A DNA stretch of 19,276 nt from JBGCEZ01 sp045106735 (GCA_045106735.1 JBGCEZ010000070.1:1-19276); one strand, 5' to 3'; positions 1-7,211 are shown, counted from the first letter of the stretch. Program-made: numbers and translations. Notes: a model not told the origin generated them from the sequence alone.

Positions 1-110
1 GCCGCGGCGAGCATGCCGTCGCGGACGCGCTTCCGCCTGAACGGGCGAGCCACGCCGTTTCCGTTCCAGTGGTCATCAACAATCGCGCCGCGAACATGGT
101 TCGTGTTCAT
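1..110 (-). CDS. 5' end of an unidentified gene (partial at left edge)
   Basis: An ATG at 110 opens a frame that runs to the left edge without a stop (36 codons, beginning MNTNHVRGAIVDDHWNG and continuing into a basic stretch, RPFRRKRVRDG). A GGAG Shine-Dalgarno sequence lies 7 bases upstream (118-121 on the plus strand), and third codon positions are mostly G or C, as expected for real genes here. I do not recognise the family. The visible part has no signal peptide or membrane segment. It points the same way as the lipoprotein and FNR genes upstream but lies about 400 bases from the nearest one, so it probably has its own promoter. The overlapping plus-strand frame at 13-210 has poorer coding character. 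Confidence 0.5.
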   Translation of the reverse strand, partial: MNTNHVRGAIVDDHWNGNGVARPFRRKRVRDGMLAA

Positions 111-518
111 CAGTCGTCTCCGGATGTCGCGGATCGCCCGAATGGGGCTCCGCCGTCACCGACGCGATCGGTCCGGGCCTTCCGCCGCCGGCGGAATTGA
201 AGAGAAATGATGCGACGCCGCTGGGGCCCGGTGGACGCCGACGCCGTTGGTACGTCCGCCCGCGGTCGCGGGTTCGCCGGCCGACTGGAACTCTGCCGCC
301 GGCGGCGGGCCGCGTGGCGGGCCCGCGAAAGCTCCGCCGGCGGCGAGCAGCTCGGCCGCCCGGTGCCAACCCCGCCAACCCGCTGAGTCTCGGCCGAACC
401 TCCGCCGTCGGCGAGCACCACTGCCGGCGCAGAACAACGCGGCCGGCTTCCCGAAGAAACCGGCCGCGTCATCATGAAACTGAGCCGAGGAGCGATCACG
501 CTCCCGGCGGCACGCCCA
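111..518. other. non-coding stretch rich in GC dyads
   Basis: No convincing gene in 408 bases. All open frames here are low-complexity Arg/Pro/Ala strings. It holds the terminator-like hairpin of the lipoprotein gene (437-469) and four short dyads of the type CGCCGNCGGCG, near 180-196, 290-306, 337-355 and 398-416. The first is a 7-bp stem (TTCCGCC/GGCGGAA) with a 3-base loop. The leader of the left-edge gene must lie next to 110, but I see no clear -35/-10 pair. Confidence 0.5.
437..469 (-). terminator. terminator-like hairpin after the lipoprotein gene
   Basis: A perfect 10-bp inverted repeat (ACGCGGCCGG at 437-446 and its complement at 460-469) with a 13-base loop. It starts 50 bases after the stop of the lipoprotein gene. 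Read on the minus strand it is followed by TGTTCT, a short, imperfect T-rich run. Confidence 0.55.
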
Positions 519-761
519 TCAGTCGCGCTTGGGCGGCTCGGGGGCGTCAGCGCCATCGGGCGCGTCGGACGAACCGGCCGGCTGGCTGATCGCCGCGCCG
601 GGGGCATCCTTCTGGATGGTGGGCTGGAAGGCTTCCATCGCCTCACGGTCTTCGTCGGTGCGGCCTTCGCCGCAGCCGGTCAGGCCGAAGCCGACGCCCA
701 CGATGAGGCCGGCGGTCAGGGCGACGGTGCGAACCGGGCCGAAAGTCTTGGATCGAATCAT
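519..761 (-). CDS. small predicted lipoprotein
   Basis: An 80-residue protein of unknown function. Residues 1-29 form a lipoprotein signal: basic MIRSK, a hydrophobic stretch (about 12-27), then the lipobox LTGC with Cys30 as the predicted lipidation site. Gly follows Cys, with no Asp at +2, which by the usual rule fits outer-membrane rather than inner-membrane retention. The mature part is about 50 residues, charged and then rich in Pro, Ala and Asp (ending APEPPKRD), so probably unstructured. The frame stays open further upstream and an ATG also exists at 770. I chose the ATG at 761 because AGAGG (771-775) touches the 770 ATG but sits at an ideal 9 bases from 761. It is probably transcribed alone, with a hairpin terminator after it. 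Lipoprotein call is good; role unknown. Confidence 0.8.
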   Translation of the reverse strand: MIRSKTFGPVRTVALTAGLIVGVGFGLTGCGEGRTDEDREAMEAFQPTIQKDAPGAAISQPAGSSDAPDGADAPEPPKRD

Positions 762-770
762 GGCTGACAT

Positions 771-775
771 CCTCT
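771..775 (-). promoter_or_regulatory. Shine-Dalgarno site deciding the lipoprotein start
   Basis: AGAGG on the minus strand lies 9 bases before the ATG at 761 and 0 bases before the ATG at 770. This favours the shorter protein. Confidence 0.6.
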
Positions 776-1088
776 GAATGCAGGGCTCGAATCGGGGCGG
801 GGCCAAAGGCCGACACGCGCACAAGAAGAGCCGTTTCGGGGCGGACGGGGAGCCCGCGGAAGGCGGGGATCCGGAGGCCGAGGCCGTCCGGGGAAGACAT
901 GCGGACGGGCCAGCCGAGGCCCGAACGATCGTTGATGGTACCCGAGTTCCGCCCAACGCGGCGCATCTTCCGTCGCGGATCACGCCGCGCGGGCCGCTTG
1001 GGAGGCCTCTCAGGCCGGTTTTCGGGATCCAGTCGGTGGCATTCCCGGACGGATGCTCGGGGCCGAACTCGTGCGATCCCGACCCGTC

Positions 1089-1106
1089 GGCGGTTCAAGA
1101 GCCGCC
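1089..1106 (-). terminator. weak hairpin after the FNR gene
   Basis: GGCGG (1089-1093) pairs with CCGCC (1102-1106) across an 8-base loop, starting 3 bases past the FNR stop codon. The stem is short and no T-run follows, so this may not terminate transcription. Confidence 0.25.
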
Positions 1107-1109
1107 AGT

Positions 1110-2096
1110 TCAGTACACCTCGAGCATGCACCGCTTGGTGGGACGAATGCCTCGCCGAATCTCTTCGGGCGTCCAGGTCGACGGGTCGCGGTCCCGGAGC
1201 GACGCATCGCGAAACTCCATGTATGCGTCGGCGAGCCCGGCGGCGGCCAGGACCCGGAAGACGCCAACCTGCATGCCGGCGAGCCCGCACATGTAGATCA
1301 GCGTGCGCGGATTGGCCAACGTCTCGCGGAACGTCTCGTCCATCGACTCGGCCATGAGCCCGTCGACGTACAACCCGCGGCGACCGTCTGGTCGCAGCTC
1401 GCGACTGATCGCCGTGTGGTAATGGACGTTCGCGTGCTCACGGTGGGCGGTGGCAAACAGGTCGTCGTAGAGCAGGTCCGTGGTGTACGCCGTGCCCATC
1501 AGAACGTCGACGCGCGATGACGTCGGGCCATTCGGCCCCTGCAGAAGCTCCATGAGCATGCCGCGGAACGGGGCGATGCCCGTCCCCGTGGCCACGAACA
1601 CGTAATCGTGGGCCGACGGGTCTTCCGGCAGCAAGAACGAGCGGCCGTTGGGGCCGCTGACCATGACCTCGTCGCCCTCGGCCAGGTCGCAGAGGTAGTT
1701 CGAGGCCAAGCCGACGAACAGGCGGTGGTCCCGCTCGTCGTCGCCGGTCCGCTGGGGCCGCCGCTCGTCGATCAGTCGCTTGGGGGTCGTGGCGATGACG
1801 CGGCCCTGTCCGTCCTCGCCCCACGTCGGGCTGGCCAGGGAATACAGCCGGACCTTGTTCGGCTTGCCCTGGGCATCCACGCCGGGCGGGACCACGCCAA
1901 AGGACTGGCCGGCCCGGAACGAGCCTTCGAGCGGGGTGCCCGAGACGTCGATCGTGACGTGCCGGACGAAGGAGGCCGACTTGCCCCGGAGGCACAGTTC
2001 GCTCGAGGCGATCCGCGCGACGACGGGGGCGGTGGGCTTGACGATGTTCATGGTTGCGGCCGGCAATGCCGGGACGCCAGTGGCGGTCTGACTCAT
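1110..2096 (-). CDS. ferredoxin--NADP(+) reductase, plant type
   Basis: A 328-residue FAD flavoenzyme predicted to move electrons between ferredoxin or flavodoxin and NADP(H) in the cytoplasm. The FAD domain shows RLYSLAS (83-89), the RxYS..S flavin motif, and a segment GLASNYLCDL (129-138) resembling the G-x-C-S-N-x-L block of plant-type FNR. The NADP domain shows GTGIAPFR (171-178) and MCGLAGM (269-275). The chain ends in a Tyr (CMLEVY), the C-terminal aromatic that stacks on the flavin in this family. Length fits. The start could be ATG 2096 or ATG 2051 (residue 16); neither has a strong ribosome site, and the conserved part begins near residue 22. No ferredoxin gene is adjacent, so its partner is unknown. 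A related oxygenase reductase subunit (BoxA-like) is the main alternative. Confidence 0.88.
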   Translation of the reverse strand: MSQTATGVPALPAATMNIVKPTAPVVARIASSELCLRGKSASFVRHVTIDVSGTPLEGSFRAGQSFGVVPPGVDAQGKPNKVRLYSLASPTWGEDGQGRVIATTPKRLIDERRPQRTGDDERDHRLFVGLASNYLCDLAEGDEVMVSGPNGRSFLLPEDPSAHDYVFVATGTGIAPFRGMLMELLQGPNGPTSSRVDVLMGTAYTTDLLYDDLFATAHREHANVHYHTAISRELRPDGRRGLYVDGLMAESMDETFRETLANPRTLIYMCGLAGMQVGVFRVLAAAGLADAYMEFRDASLRDRDPSTWTPEEIRRGIRPTKRCMLEVY

Positions 2097-2120
2097 GCCG
2101 GAATGGTAGCACGCGCCGCC

Positions 2121-2132
2121 CCCCGATCGGGG
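2121..2132. promoter_or_regulatory. palindrome upstream of the FNR gene
   Basis: CCCCGATCGGGG is a perfect 12-bp palindrome 24 bases upstream of the ATG at 2096. It could be an operator or a leader hairpin; its GC richness makes chance occurrence possible. Confidence 0.25.
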
Positions 2133-2142
2133 CGCACAAGAA

Positions 2143-2172
2143 CGGCCGACCCGGAACGTTCCGGGCCGGCCG
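2143..2172 (-). terminator. terminator-like hairpin after the fibro-slime gene
   Basis: A near-perfect dyad centred at 2157/2158. The two 15-base halves pair with a single A/C mismatch around a core CCGGAACGTTCCGG (2151-2164). On the minus strand it is followed by TTCTTGTG. It starts 87 bases past the fibro-slime stop and lies ahead of the FNR gene, so it would insulate the two. A second 6-bp hairpin (2185-2202, GGGGCC/GGCCCC) lies just before it. Confidence 0.6.
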
Positions 2173-2259
2173 ATTGGGGCTTGTGGGGCCGGAAAGGGCC
2201 CCGAAGGGAAAGGCGTCTACCCGCGGTCAGGCGAGCAGGCGCGGCGTTCGACGAATGGA

Positions 2260-3165
2260 TCAGTCGAAGGCAAGGGTGGTGGTCGTGGCGGCCCGCGGGG
2301 TCAACTCCAGGGTCGTTTCGATCCGGAAGTTCGACTGGGTGCGGTGGCGTTCGGCGAAGAAGAACGACAGGGGGTAGGTCTCGCCGTCTTCAAGGTCCAG
2401 GCGGTCGAGCTCGACGTACTGGTCCAAGGCGGAGTGGACACCCGACAGGTCGATCACCAACTTGTTATTGATGAACACCCACACGTCATCGTCGCCGGTG
2501 AAGCGGAAGACCTGTCCGGATCCTTCCTTGTAAACAAACGTCGTGTTCATTTCGAACGTGAAGTGGAAGTTCCGGTCGGGACTGCCACCCGGGTTCCCGA
2601 ACAAGGCGTTCTCGATCGGGAAGAACCCTCCCAAGTTCGCGTATCGATCATCCTGCTTGTCGTCGAAGACATAGTTGCCATCGGCCTGACGCTTGAACGT
2701 CAACTCGATGTTGTCGGAGATGTTGGCGCCGGGAACGTCGCGGAACCATTCGGCGAACGATTCGGCGGACGTGATGCCGCCACTGGAGTCGACGCCCTTG
2801 TTGCCGGCAGAATCGCCGAGCGAAGAATCGTACATGGTCCACGCGATCGGACGGTTCGATGAGTCCTTGTACGGCGAGGTCAACTTGTAACCACCGCCGA
2901 TGAAGACCGGCTTGCCTTGTTCGTCCAGATCCCTGGCGATGTTGCCGGCGTACAAGCCGTACCCGCCGCTGGGGCGAACTTCAAAGTCAGGGTGCCCGTC
3001 CTCGTGGTTCTTCTCGCGGAAGTCGCGGACCGTACCGGTCAAGACAACTTCGGATGGAGGAGCAACTTCGTCGTCACCGTTGGCGACGAGGGAACCACCG
3101 AGGAAGACCGCACTCATGGCGGCGGCCGCGGGCAAGATTCGTTGGGTGTGCTTGAGCATGGTCAT
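2260..3165 (-). CDS. secreted fibro-slime domain protein
   Basis: A 301-residue exported protein. Residues 1-29 read as a Sec signal peptide (MTMLKHTQR, a hydrophobic core to about 27, then VANG before DDEVAPP). The rest matches the fibro-slime domain, a PA14-related beta fold named from Dictyostelium and Fibrobacter surface proteins: opening VVLTGTVRDFRE (40-51), the core FTGDDDVWVFINNKLVIDLS (222-241), and closing FFFAERHRTQSNFRIETTL (268-286). The acidic cluster in the core suggests calcium or sugar binding, by family analogy. It has one domain and no visible C-terminal anchor or sorting signal. I chose the start at 3165 because it gives a full signal peptide and has AAGG 11 bases upstream; ATG 3159 is equally possible. 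The frame stays open far upstream through the murA antisense, which is a composition artefact. Role probably surface adhesion or matrix; substrate unknown. Confidence 0.85.
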   Translation of the reverse strand: MTMLKHTQRILPAAAAMSAVFLGGSLVANGDDEVAPPSEVVLTGTVRDFREKNHEDGHPDFEVRPSGGYGLYAGNIARDLDEQGKPVFIGGGYKLTSPYKDSSNRPIAWTMYDSSLGDSAGNKGVDSSGGITSAESFAEWFRDVPGANISDNIELTFKRQADGNYVFDDKQDDRYANLGGFFPIENALFGNPGGSPDRNFHFTFEMNTTFVYKEGSGQVFRFTGDDDVWVFINNKLVIDLSGVHSALDQYVELDRLDLEDGETYPLSFFFAERHRTQSNFRIETTLELTPRAATTTTLAFD

Positions 3166-3203
3166 TGGGTTCGGAGCCTTCGTGTGTGTGTGCCTCGAGA
3201 ATG

Positions 3204-3230
3204 ACCGTACGTAACTCTTGCGCGTTTCAA
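3204..3230 (-). promoter_or_regulatory. possible promoter of the fibro-slime gene
   Basis: On the minus strand TTGAAA (3225-3230) is followed after 15 bases by TACGGT (3204-3209), about 40 bases before the start codon. The -35 is good, but the -10 and spacing are poor. Tentative. Confidence 0.25.
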
Positions 3231-3557
3231 GGCCGAAGGCCGCGACTTGCCCGGGGGGCGGGCTCGACCCTGCGGCTTGTGCGGGCTGGGTACGCGAATC
3301 GAGCCCGACGGCGGCGTGAAACCTGCGCCTCGGCCGCGGATCATCCATCGGGCACGTGGCGGGGCGGACGAGTCGTGGGACCGGCGAATCGTGGGGCGAG
3401 GGAGAGGAAGCGATCTTGGCGACGGGCAGTGGGCCGAGCTGGAGGCGGGGGCGGTCCCGGCCGGGCCGGCGGCCCCGGCCTGATAGACTCGCCCCCGGGC
3501 CCACGGAGCAGGTCCGGGAATCGTCTCCCGGTCCTCGGAGGGCCCTGGAATCCCGGC

Positions 3558-3561
3558 GAGG
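3558..3561 (+). promoter_or_regulatory. Shine-Dalgarno site fixing the murA start
   Basis: GAGG lies 7 bases before the ATG at 3569, exactly where the conserved MurA N-terminus begins. This rules out the longer upstream extension of the frame. Confidence 0.7.
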
Positions 3562-3568
3562 TGACGGC

Positions 3569-4957
3569 ATGGATGCGTTCCGGATCACAGGCGGCGCCCG
3601 GCTCAAGGGCGAGATTGAGGTCGAGGGATCCAAGAACGCGACCCTGCCGATGCTGGCCACGGCGCTGCTGACCGACGATCCGGTCACGCTGAGCGGGGTG
3701 CCCGAACTCTCGGACATCGGAAACATGACCGGGCTGCTGTCCGAGCTCGGCGTCCAGGTGGACCGCGACGGAGGGACCGTCGGACTGCACACCGTCGACC
3801 GAGCTCCCGTCCACGCCCGATATGACATCGTGCGGACGATGCGGGCGAGCATCTGCGTGCTTGGTCCGCTGCTCGCTCGCCGCGGCGAGGCCCGGGTATC
3901 CATGCCCGGCGGATGTGCGTTCGGCGCGCGGCCGGTGGATCTGCACCTGCGTGGGCTCGAGGCACTCGGGGCGCGGATCGATCTGGACGGTGGCGACATC
4001 GTCGCGACCTGTCGGCGGCTGCGGGGGGCGCGAATCTTCCTGGGCGGGCCGTTTGGCTCCACCGTGCTCGGCACGGCCAACGTCATGTGTGCGGCCACGT
4101 TGGCCGAGGGCACGACGGTCATCGAGGCCGCCGCGTGCGAGCCGGAGATCGTCGACCTGGCTCGGCTGCTTCGCCGGATGGGGGCGCGGATCACCGGCGA
4201 CGGCTCGCCACGCATCACGATCGAAGGCGTCGACCGACTGGGCGGCGCCGAACACGAAGTCATGCCCGACCGGATCATCGCCGGCACCTGGGCCATGGCC
4301 GCGGGCGCGACGAACGGGGCGCTCGTGCTGAAGCGATTTCCCCTCGACAGCTTGCTGGCGGTCGTCGACACGCTGGGCCGCATCGGCGTGGAAGTGCGGG
4401 CGATCGAAGGCGATGAGGCCGGTCCGTGGTGCACGGTCGAGGTCTTGAGCCGCCGCCGCCTCGAGCCGTCGATCATCACCACGCAGCCGTATCCCGGTTT
4501 CCCGACCGACCTCCAGGCGCAGGCCATGGTGTTGCTCTGCCACGCCGATGGCAACAGCATCATCACCGAGAAGATCTACCCCGAGCGATTCATGCACGTG
4601 GCCGAACTCAGCCGCATGGGCGCGGGCTTGCACCGCGAGGGGCCGACGGTGGTGGTGCGAGGCGTGCGGCGTTTGGTGGGGGCGCCGGTCATGGCCAGCG
4701 ACCTGCGCGCGTCGGCGTCCCTGGTGATCGCCGGATTGGCCGCCGAGGGCGTGACCACCGTGAGCCGCGTGTACCACCTGGACCGCGGGTACGCCCAGAT
4801 GGAGCGGACGCTCGGGGCGGTCGGCGCGACGATCGAACGCTTCGACCAGCGGGCCGAAGACGAAGGCTCCAGTGCTCCGGCTCCGGCTTCGGCCGCGTCG
4901 ATCGAAGTCGTCCCGCGGCGCAGCGTCCGAACCGAGGAGACCCAGCCGGCCGGCTGA
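3569..4957 (+). CDS. murA: UDP-N-acetylglucosamine 1-carboxyvinyltransferase
   Basis: A 462-residue cytoplasmic enzyme that transfers enolpyruvate from PEP to UDP-GlcNAc, the first committed step of peptidoglycan precursor synthesis. Visible landmarks: SKNA at 21-24 (Lys22, Asn23 in the active site), the catalytic loop MPGGCAFGARPVDLH with Cys116 where E. coli has Cys115 (the fosfomycin target), FPTDLQAQ with Asp314 matching the catalytic Asp305, and SDLRASASLVIAGL near 378-390. The fold's two-domain EPSP-synthase repeat is complete. The C-terminus carries about 30 extra residues rich in Ser, Ala and Pro (432-462) beyond the usual end, probably flexible. It heads a likely operon with queA (18-bp gap). 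Presence of an intact MurA suggests this organism makes peptidoglycan, of interest because the wall of planctomycetes was long disputed. Confidence 0.97.
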   Translation: MDAFRITGGARLKGEIEVEGSKNATLPMLATALLTDDPVTLSGVPELSDIGNMTGLLSELGVQVDRDGGTVGLHTVDRAPVHARYDIVRTMRASICVLGPLLARRGEARVSMPGGCAFGARPVDLHLRGLEALGARIDLDGGDIVATCRRLRGARIFLGGPFGSTVLGTANVMCAATLAEGTTVIEAAACEPEIVDLARLLRRMGARITGDGSPRITIEGVDRLGGAEHEVMPDRIIAGTWAMAAGATNGALVLKRFPLDSLLAVVDTLGRIGVEVRAIEGDEAGPWCTVEVLSRRRLEPSIITTQPYPGFPTDLQAQAMVLLCHADGNSIITEKIYPERFMHVAELSRMGAGLHREGPTVVVRGVRRLVGAPVMASDLRASASLVIAGLAAEGVTTVSRVYHLDRGYAQMERTLGAVGATIERFDQRAEDEGSSAPAPASAASIEVVPRRSVRTEETQPAG

Positions 4958-4975
4958 GCCGCGGCGGGGTGGCCG

Positions 4976-6235
4976 ATGCGCACCGACGAACTCGACTTTG
5001 AACTGCCGGCTTCCCGGATCGCCACCGAACCCGCGCGCCCACGTGATGCGGCGCGGCTGATGGTCGTTCGCGCCGGTGACGGTCCTGGCGGGCCGGTTGA
5101 ACATCGGCACGTCCGCGATCTCCCGGAGCTGCTTGCGTCTGGCGATCGGCTGGTGGTGAACCGCACGGCGGTGGCTGCGGCGCGGCTGATCGGCCAGAAG
5201 GCGGGCAGCGGGGGGCGCGTCGAAGGGCTGTTTCTCCGCGAGTTGCCGCCGGACGAGGCGGGCCGACCGCGTTGGCGCGTGCTGCTCAAGGGCGGGCGGC
5301 TGCGGGCCGGCGTCGTCGTGGAGCTCGTGCCGGACGCGGCGACTGCGGACGGCGCGGCGGACGCGGCGGACGGTGCGGCCGGCGCCGCCGCGCTGGGCCA
5401 CCTGGGCATCGAGCTGCTGGAACGCGACGCCGAAGCGTGGATCGTCGGCGTGCGAGAGTCAGGGCCGGCCGCCGAAGTGCTGGACCGCGTCGGGCGAACG
5501 CCCTTGCCGCCGTACATTCTCGCCGCCCGCCGCGAACGGGCGGCGGAAGTGACCGATGCAGTGGACCGCCGCGACTACGAAACCGTCTTCGCCGACGCGT
5601 CGGCCCGTGGCTCGGTGGCCGCGCCCACGGCCGGGCTGCACTTCACGCCCGACCTCTTGGCCCGGCTGGAAGCGGCGGGCGTGAACCGGCACGAAGTCGT
5701 GCTCCACGTGGGGGAGGGGACGTTTCGGCCGGTGACGGCCGAAGCGCTCGACGAGCATCCGATGCACGCCGAGTGGTATGCGGTTCCGCCGTCGACCCTG
5801 GACATGCTGCGGTCGAAGCAGGGCTCGAGCGCTGGCCCTGGATCTGGTTCTGGTTCTGGTTCTGGTTCTGGATCTGGCCCTGGTTCTGGCTCTGGTTCCG
5901 GACCGGGCGGGAGCGAACCAACCGCCCACGGCCGCGTCATCGCGGTCGGGACAACGAGTGTTCGGACGTTGGAGAGCCTGCCGGCCGCGATCCCGCCCGC
6001 CGCCGACGTGCCGGCCGAAGGAATCAGCGGAGAAACCGACATCCTCATCGCTCCGGGATGGACGTTTCGCCACGTGGGCGGGATGCTGACGAACTTCCAC
6101 CTGCCGCGGTCGACGCTTCTCGCGCTCGTCGCGGCCAAGGTTGGCCTGGAACGCACCCTCGAGCTCTACCGCCTCGCCGTGGCGGAGGAGTATCGCTTCT
6201 ACAGTTACGGCGACGCGATGCTGATCCTCCCGTGA
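4976..6235 (+). CDS. queA: S-adenosylmethionine:tRNA ribosyltransferase-isomerase
   Basis: A 419-residue cytoplasmic enzyme that moves the ribosyl group of SAM onto preQ1 in tRNA anticodons (GUN tRNAs) to form epoxyqueuosine. Conserved blocks run end to end: DFELP (7-11) and RPRDAARLMV (21-30), GGRVEGLFLREL (79-90), TPLPPYI (175-181), VAAPTAGLHFTPDLL (214-228), VVLHVGEGTFRPV (241-253), HPMHAEW (261-267), GTTSVRTLES (325-334), SGETDILIAPG (351-361), LTNFHLPRSTLLALV (371-385) and YRFYSYGDAMLI (406-417). It is about 60 residues longer than E. coli QueA (356). The excess lies in two low-complexity inserts: Ala/Asp at about 121-140 and a Gly-Ser tract at 283-312 encoded by a hexamer repeat. Both fall between conserved blocks, so the enzyme is probably active. 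GGGGTGG precedes the ATG; murA ends 18 bases upstream, and rsmG overlaps the stop. Confidence 0.96.
   Translation: MRTDELDFELPASRIATEPARPRDAARLMVVRAGDGPGGPVEHRHVRDLPELLASGDRLVVNRTAVAAARLIGQKAGSGGRVEGLFLRELPPDEAGRPRWRVLLKGGRLRAGVVVELVPDAATADGAADAADGAAGAAALGHLGIELLERDAEAWIVGVRESGPAAEVLDRVGRTPLPPYILAARRERAAEVTDAVDRRDYETVFADASARGSVAAPTAGLHFTPDLLARLEAAGVNRHEVVLHVGEGTFRPVTAEALDEHPMHAEWYAVPPSTLDMLRSKQGSSAGPGSGSGSGSGSGSGPGSGSGSGPGGSEPTAHGRVIAVGTTSVRTLESLPAAIPPAADVPAEGISGETDILIAPGWTFRHVGGMLTNFHLPRSTLLALVAAKVGLERTLELYRLAVAEEYRFYSYGDAMLILP
5832..5903 (+). repeat. hexanucleotide tandem repeat inside queA
   Basis: Twelve 6-base units of consensus CTGGTT with variants (CTGGAT, CTGGCC, CTGGCT, CCGGAC) and four identical consecutive CTGGTT units at 5844-5867. 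In the gene's frame they encode alternating Gly and Ser. Codons such as GGT and TCT are unusual here, where neighbours use GGC and TCG, pointing to growth by replication slippage. Confidence 0.9.
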
Positions 6236-7092
6236 CCGACACGCCGCCCGAATCATCGTCGCCCGACGCGCCATCGCCCGAGTCGACGGACGCCGCCGCT
6301 GCCGCTGCCGCAGCCGATGCTGCCGCCATCAGCGCCGCCGGCACGCCCGCCGCCGATGAACGCCCGCTCCGCCCGTCCATCGGGCCGGCTGGTCCGCCGA
6401 CGCCGGAGATGCTGGAGGCGGCGTCCGACGCCGGCATCGCGTTCGAGGACGGCGACGTCGAACGGCTCGAGCGGTATCTGGACCTGCTCTTCGAGACCAA
6501 CCGCCGGTTCAACCTCACGCGGATCGAAGATCCGGCCCAGGCCTGGATGCGGCACATCTTCGACAGCCTGACGCTGCTGCCCTGGATCATGGAGTCCGGA
6601 GCGAAGCGGCTGCTGGACGTCGGCAGCGGCGGGGGGTTGCCGGGCATTCCGCTCGCCATCGTGCTTCCCGACGTGCGGGTCACGTTGGTGGAAACGACCG
6701 GCAAGAAGGCCGACTTCCTCGACCAGACCGCGACGGCCCTGGAACTCACGAACGTCCAGGTTGAGAATGGCCGGGCCGAAACGATGGCCCACGATCGCGA
6801 TCTGCACCGAGAGCAGTACGACATCGTCACCGCCCGCGCCGTCGGCCGGCTGCCGACGTTGCTCGAGTGGACGGTGCCCTTCGTGCGCGTCGGCGGACTT
6901 GTGCTGGCCATCAAGGGCGAGCAGGCCGAGGATGAAGTCTTCGAATCGAAGCGAGCCCTGCACGAGCTCGGCGCGGTCGTCGTCGACCAGGTCCGCACGC
7001 CGACGGGAACGATCGTCGTCATCGAGAAGACCATCAAAACGTCGCGGCATTATCCGCGGGCGGTCGGCGAGGCGAAGCGCAAACCGCTGTGA
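6232..7092 (+). CDS. rsmG: 16S rRNA (guanine-N7)-methyltransferase RsmG
   Basis: A 286-residue SAM-dependent methyltransferase for m7G527 of 16S rRNA (E. coli numbering); loss of this enzyme in other bacteria gives low-level streptomycin resistance. The domain begins near residue 58: RYLDLLFETNRRFNLTRI (81-98), HIFDSL (108-113), SAM-binding LLDVGSGGGLPGIPLAI (127-143), VETTGKKADFL (153-163), ARAVGRLPTLLEW (201-213), KGEQ (228-231), and a C-terminal basic tail SRHYPRAVGEAKRKPL (271-286) typical of the family. The first 57 residues are Ala/Pro/Ser-rich and absent from the usual form of about 207 residues. I chose GTG 6232 because it overlaps the queA stop as GTGA, implying translational coupling. 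ATG 6409 (residue 60) is the alternative and would give a more typical length, though it also lacks a well-placed ribosome site. Confidence 0.93.
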   Translation: MTDTPPESSSPDAPSPESTDAAAAAAAADAAAISAAGTPAADERPLRPSIGPAGPPTPEMLEAASDAGIAFEDGDVERLERYLDLLFETNRRFNLTRIEDPAQAWMRHIFDSLTLLPWIMESGAKRLLDVGSGGGLPGIPLAIVLPDVRVTLVETTGKKADFLDQTATALELTNVQVENGRAETMAHDRDLHREQYDIVTARAVGRLPTLLEWTVPFVRVGGLVLAIKGEQAEDEVFESKRALHELGAVVVDQVRTPTGTIVVIEKTIKTSRHYPRAVGEAKRKPL

Positions 7093-7211
7093 TCGTGCTG
7101 CGGGCGCGGTGTGGGGCGCCGGTCCGCCGCGCTGCGCGCCGGGCAATCCGCGCCAAGCCGTGTGGAACGGCCCGGGCGTCCGATGGGGGCACCGTGGAGA
7201 GCGAATAAGCG

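Larger units (their letters stand above)
762..1109. other. non-coding leader of the lipoprotein gene and tail of the FNR gene
   Basis: About 350 bases between two minus-strand genes. No frame here looks like a real protein. It holds a perfect 10-bp palindrome AACGATCGTT (924-933), a 5-bp hairpin (GGCCT/AGGCC at 1004-1016) followed on the plus strand by GG and TTTT, and a weak hairpin just after the FNR stop. A lipoprotein promoter is expected, but I cannot pick out a convincing one. Confidence 0.4.
3166..3568. other. divergent intergenic region between the fibro-slime gene and murA
   Basis: About 400 bases that must carry promoters in both directions. It holds the weak minus-strand promoter candidate at 3204-3230, a TG dinucleotide run near 3182-3192, a 7-bp hairpin (GGCCGGG/CCCGGCC, 3459-3480) and, right after it, TGATAGACT (3481-3489), which could be a murA -10 region but has no good -35. 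No convincing gene; the in-frame extension upstream of murA is Arg/Gly/Pro low complexity. Confidence 0.4.

Noticed and set aside
2260..4566. Minus-strand frame of 768 codons covering murA antisense
   Set aside because: Only the last 301 codons (from 3165) look like protein. The rest is Ser/Arg/Pro-rich translation of the murA antisense strand, open because high GC makes stops rare.
3341..5401. Minus-strand frame of 686 codons antisense to murA and queA
   Set aside because: Composition is Arg/Asp/His-rich with no domain pattern, and both genes on the plus strand are well supported.
5272..6231. Upstream part of the rsmG frame, including a Trp-Phe repeat string
   Set aside because: It is the queA hexamer repeat read in another frame; queA is certain here, so rsmG starts after it.
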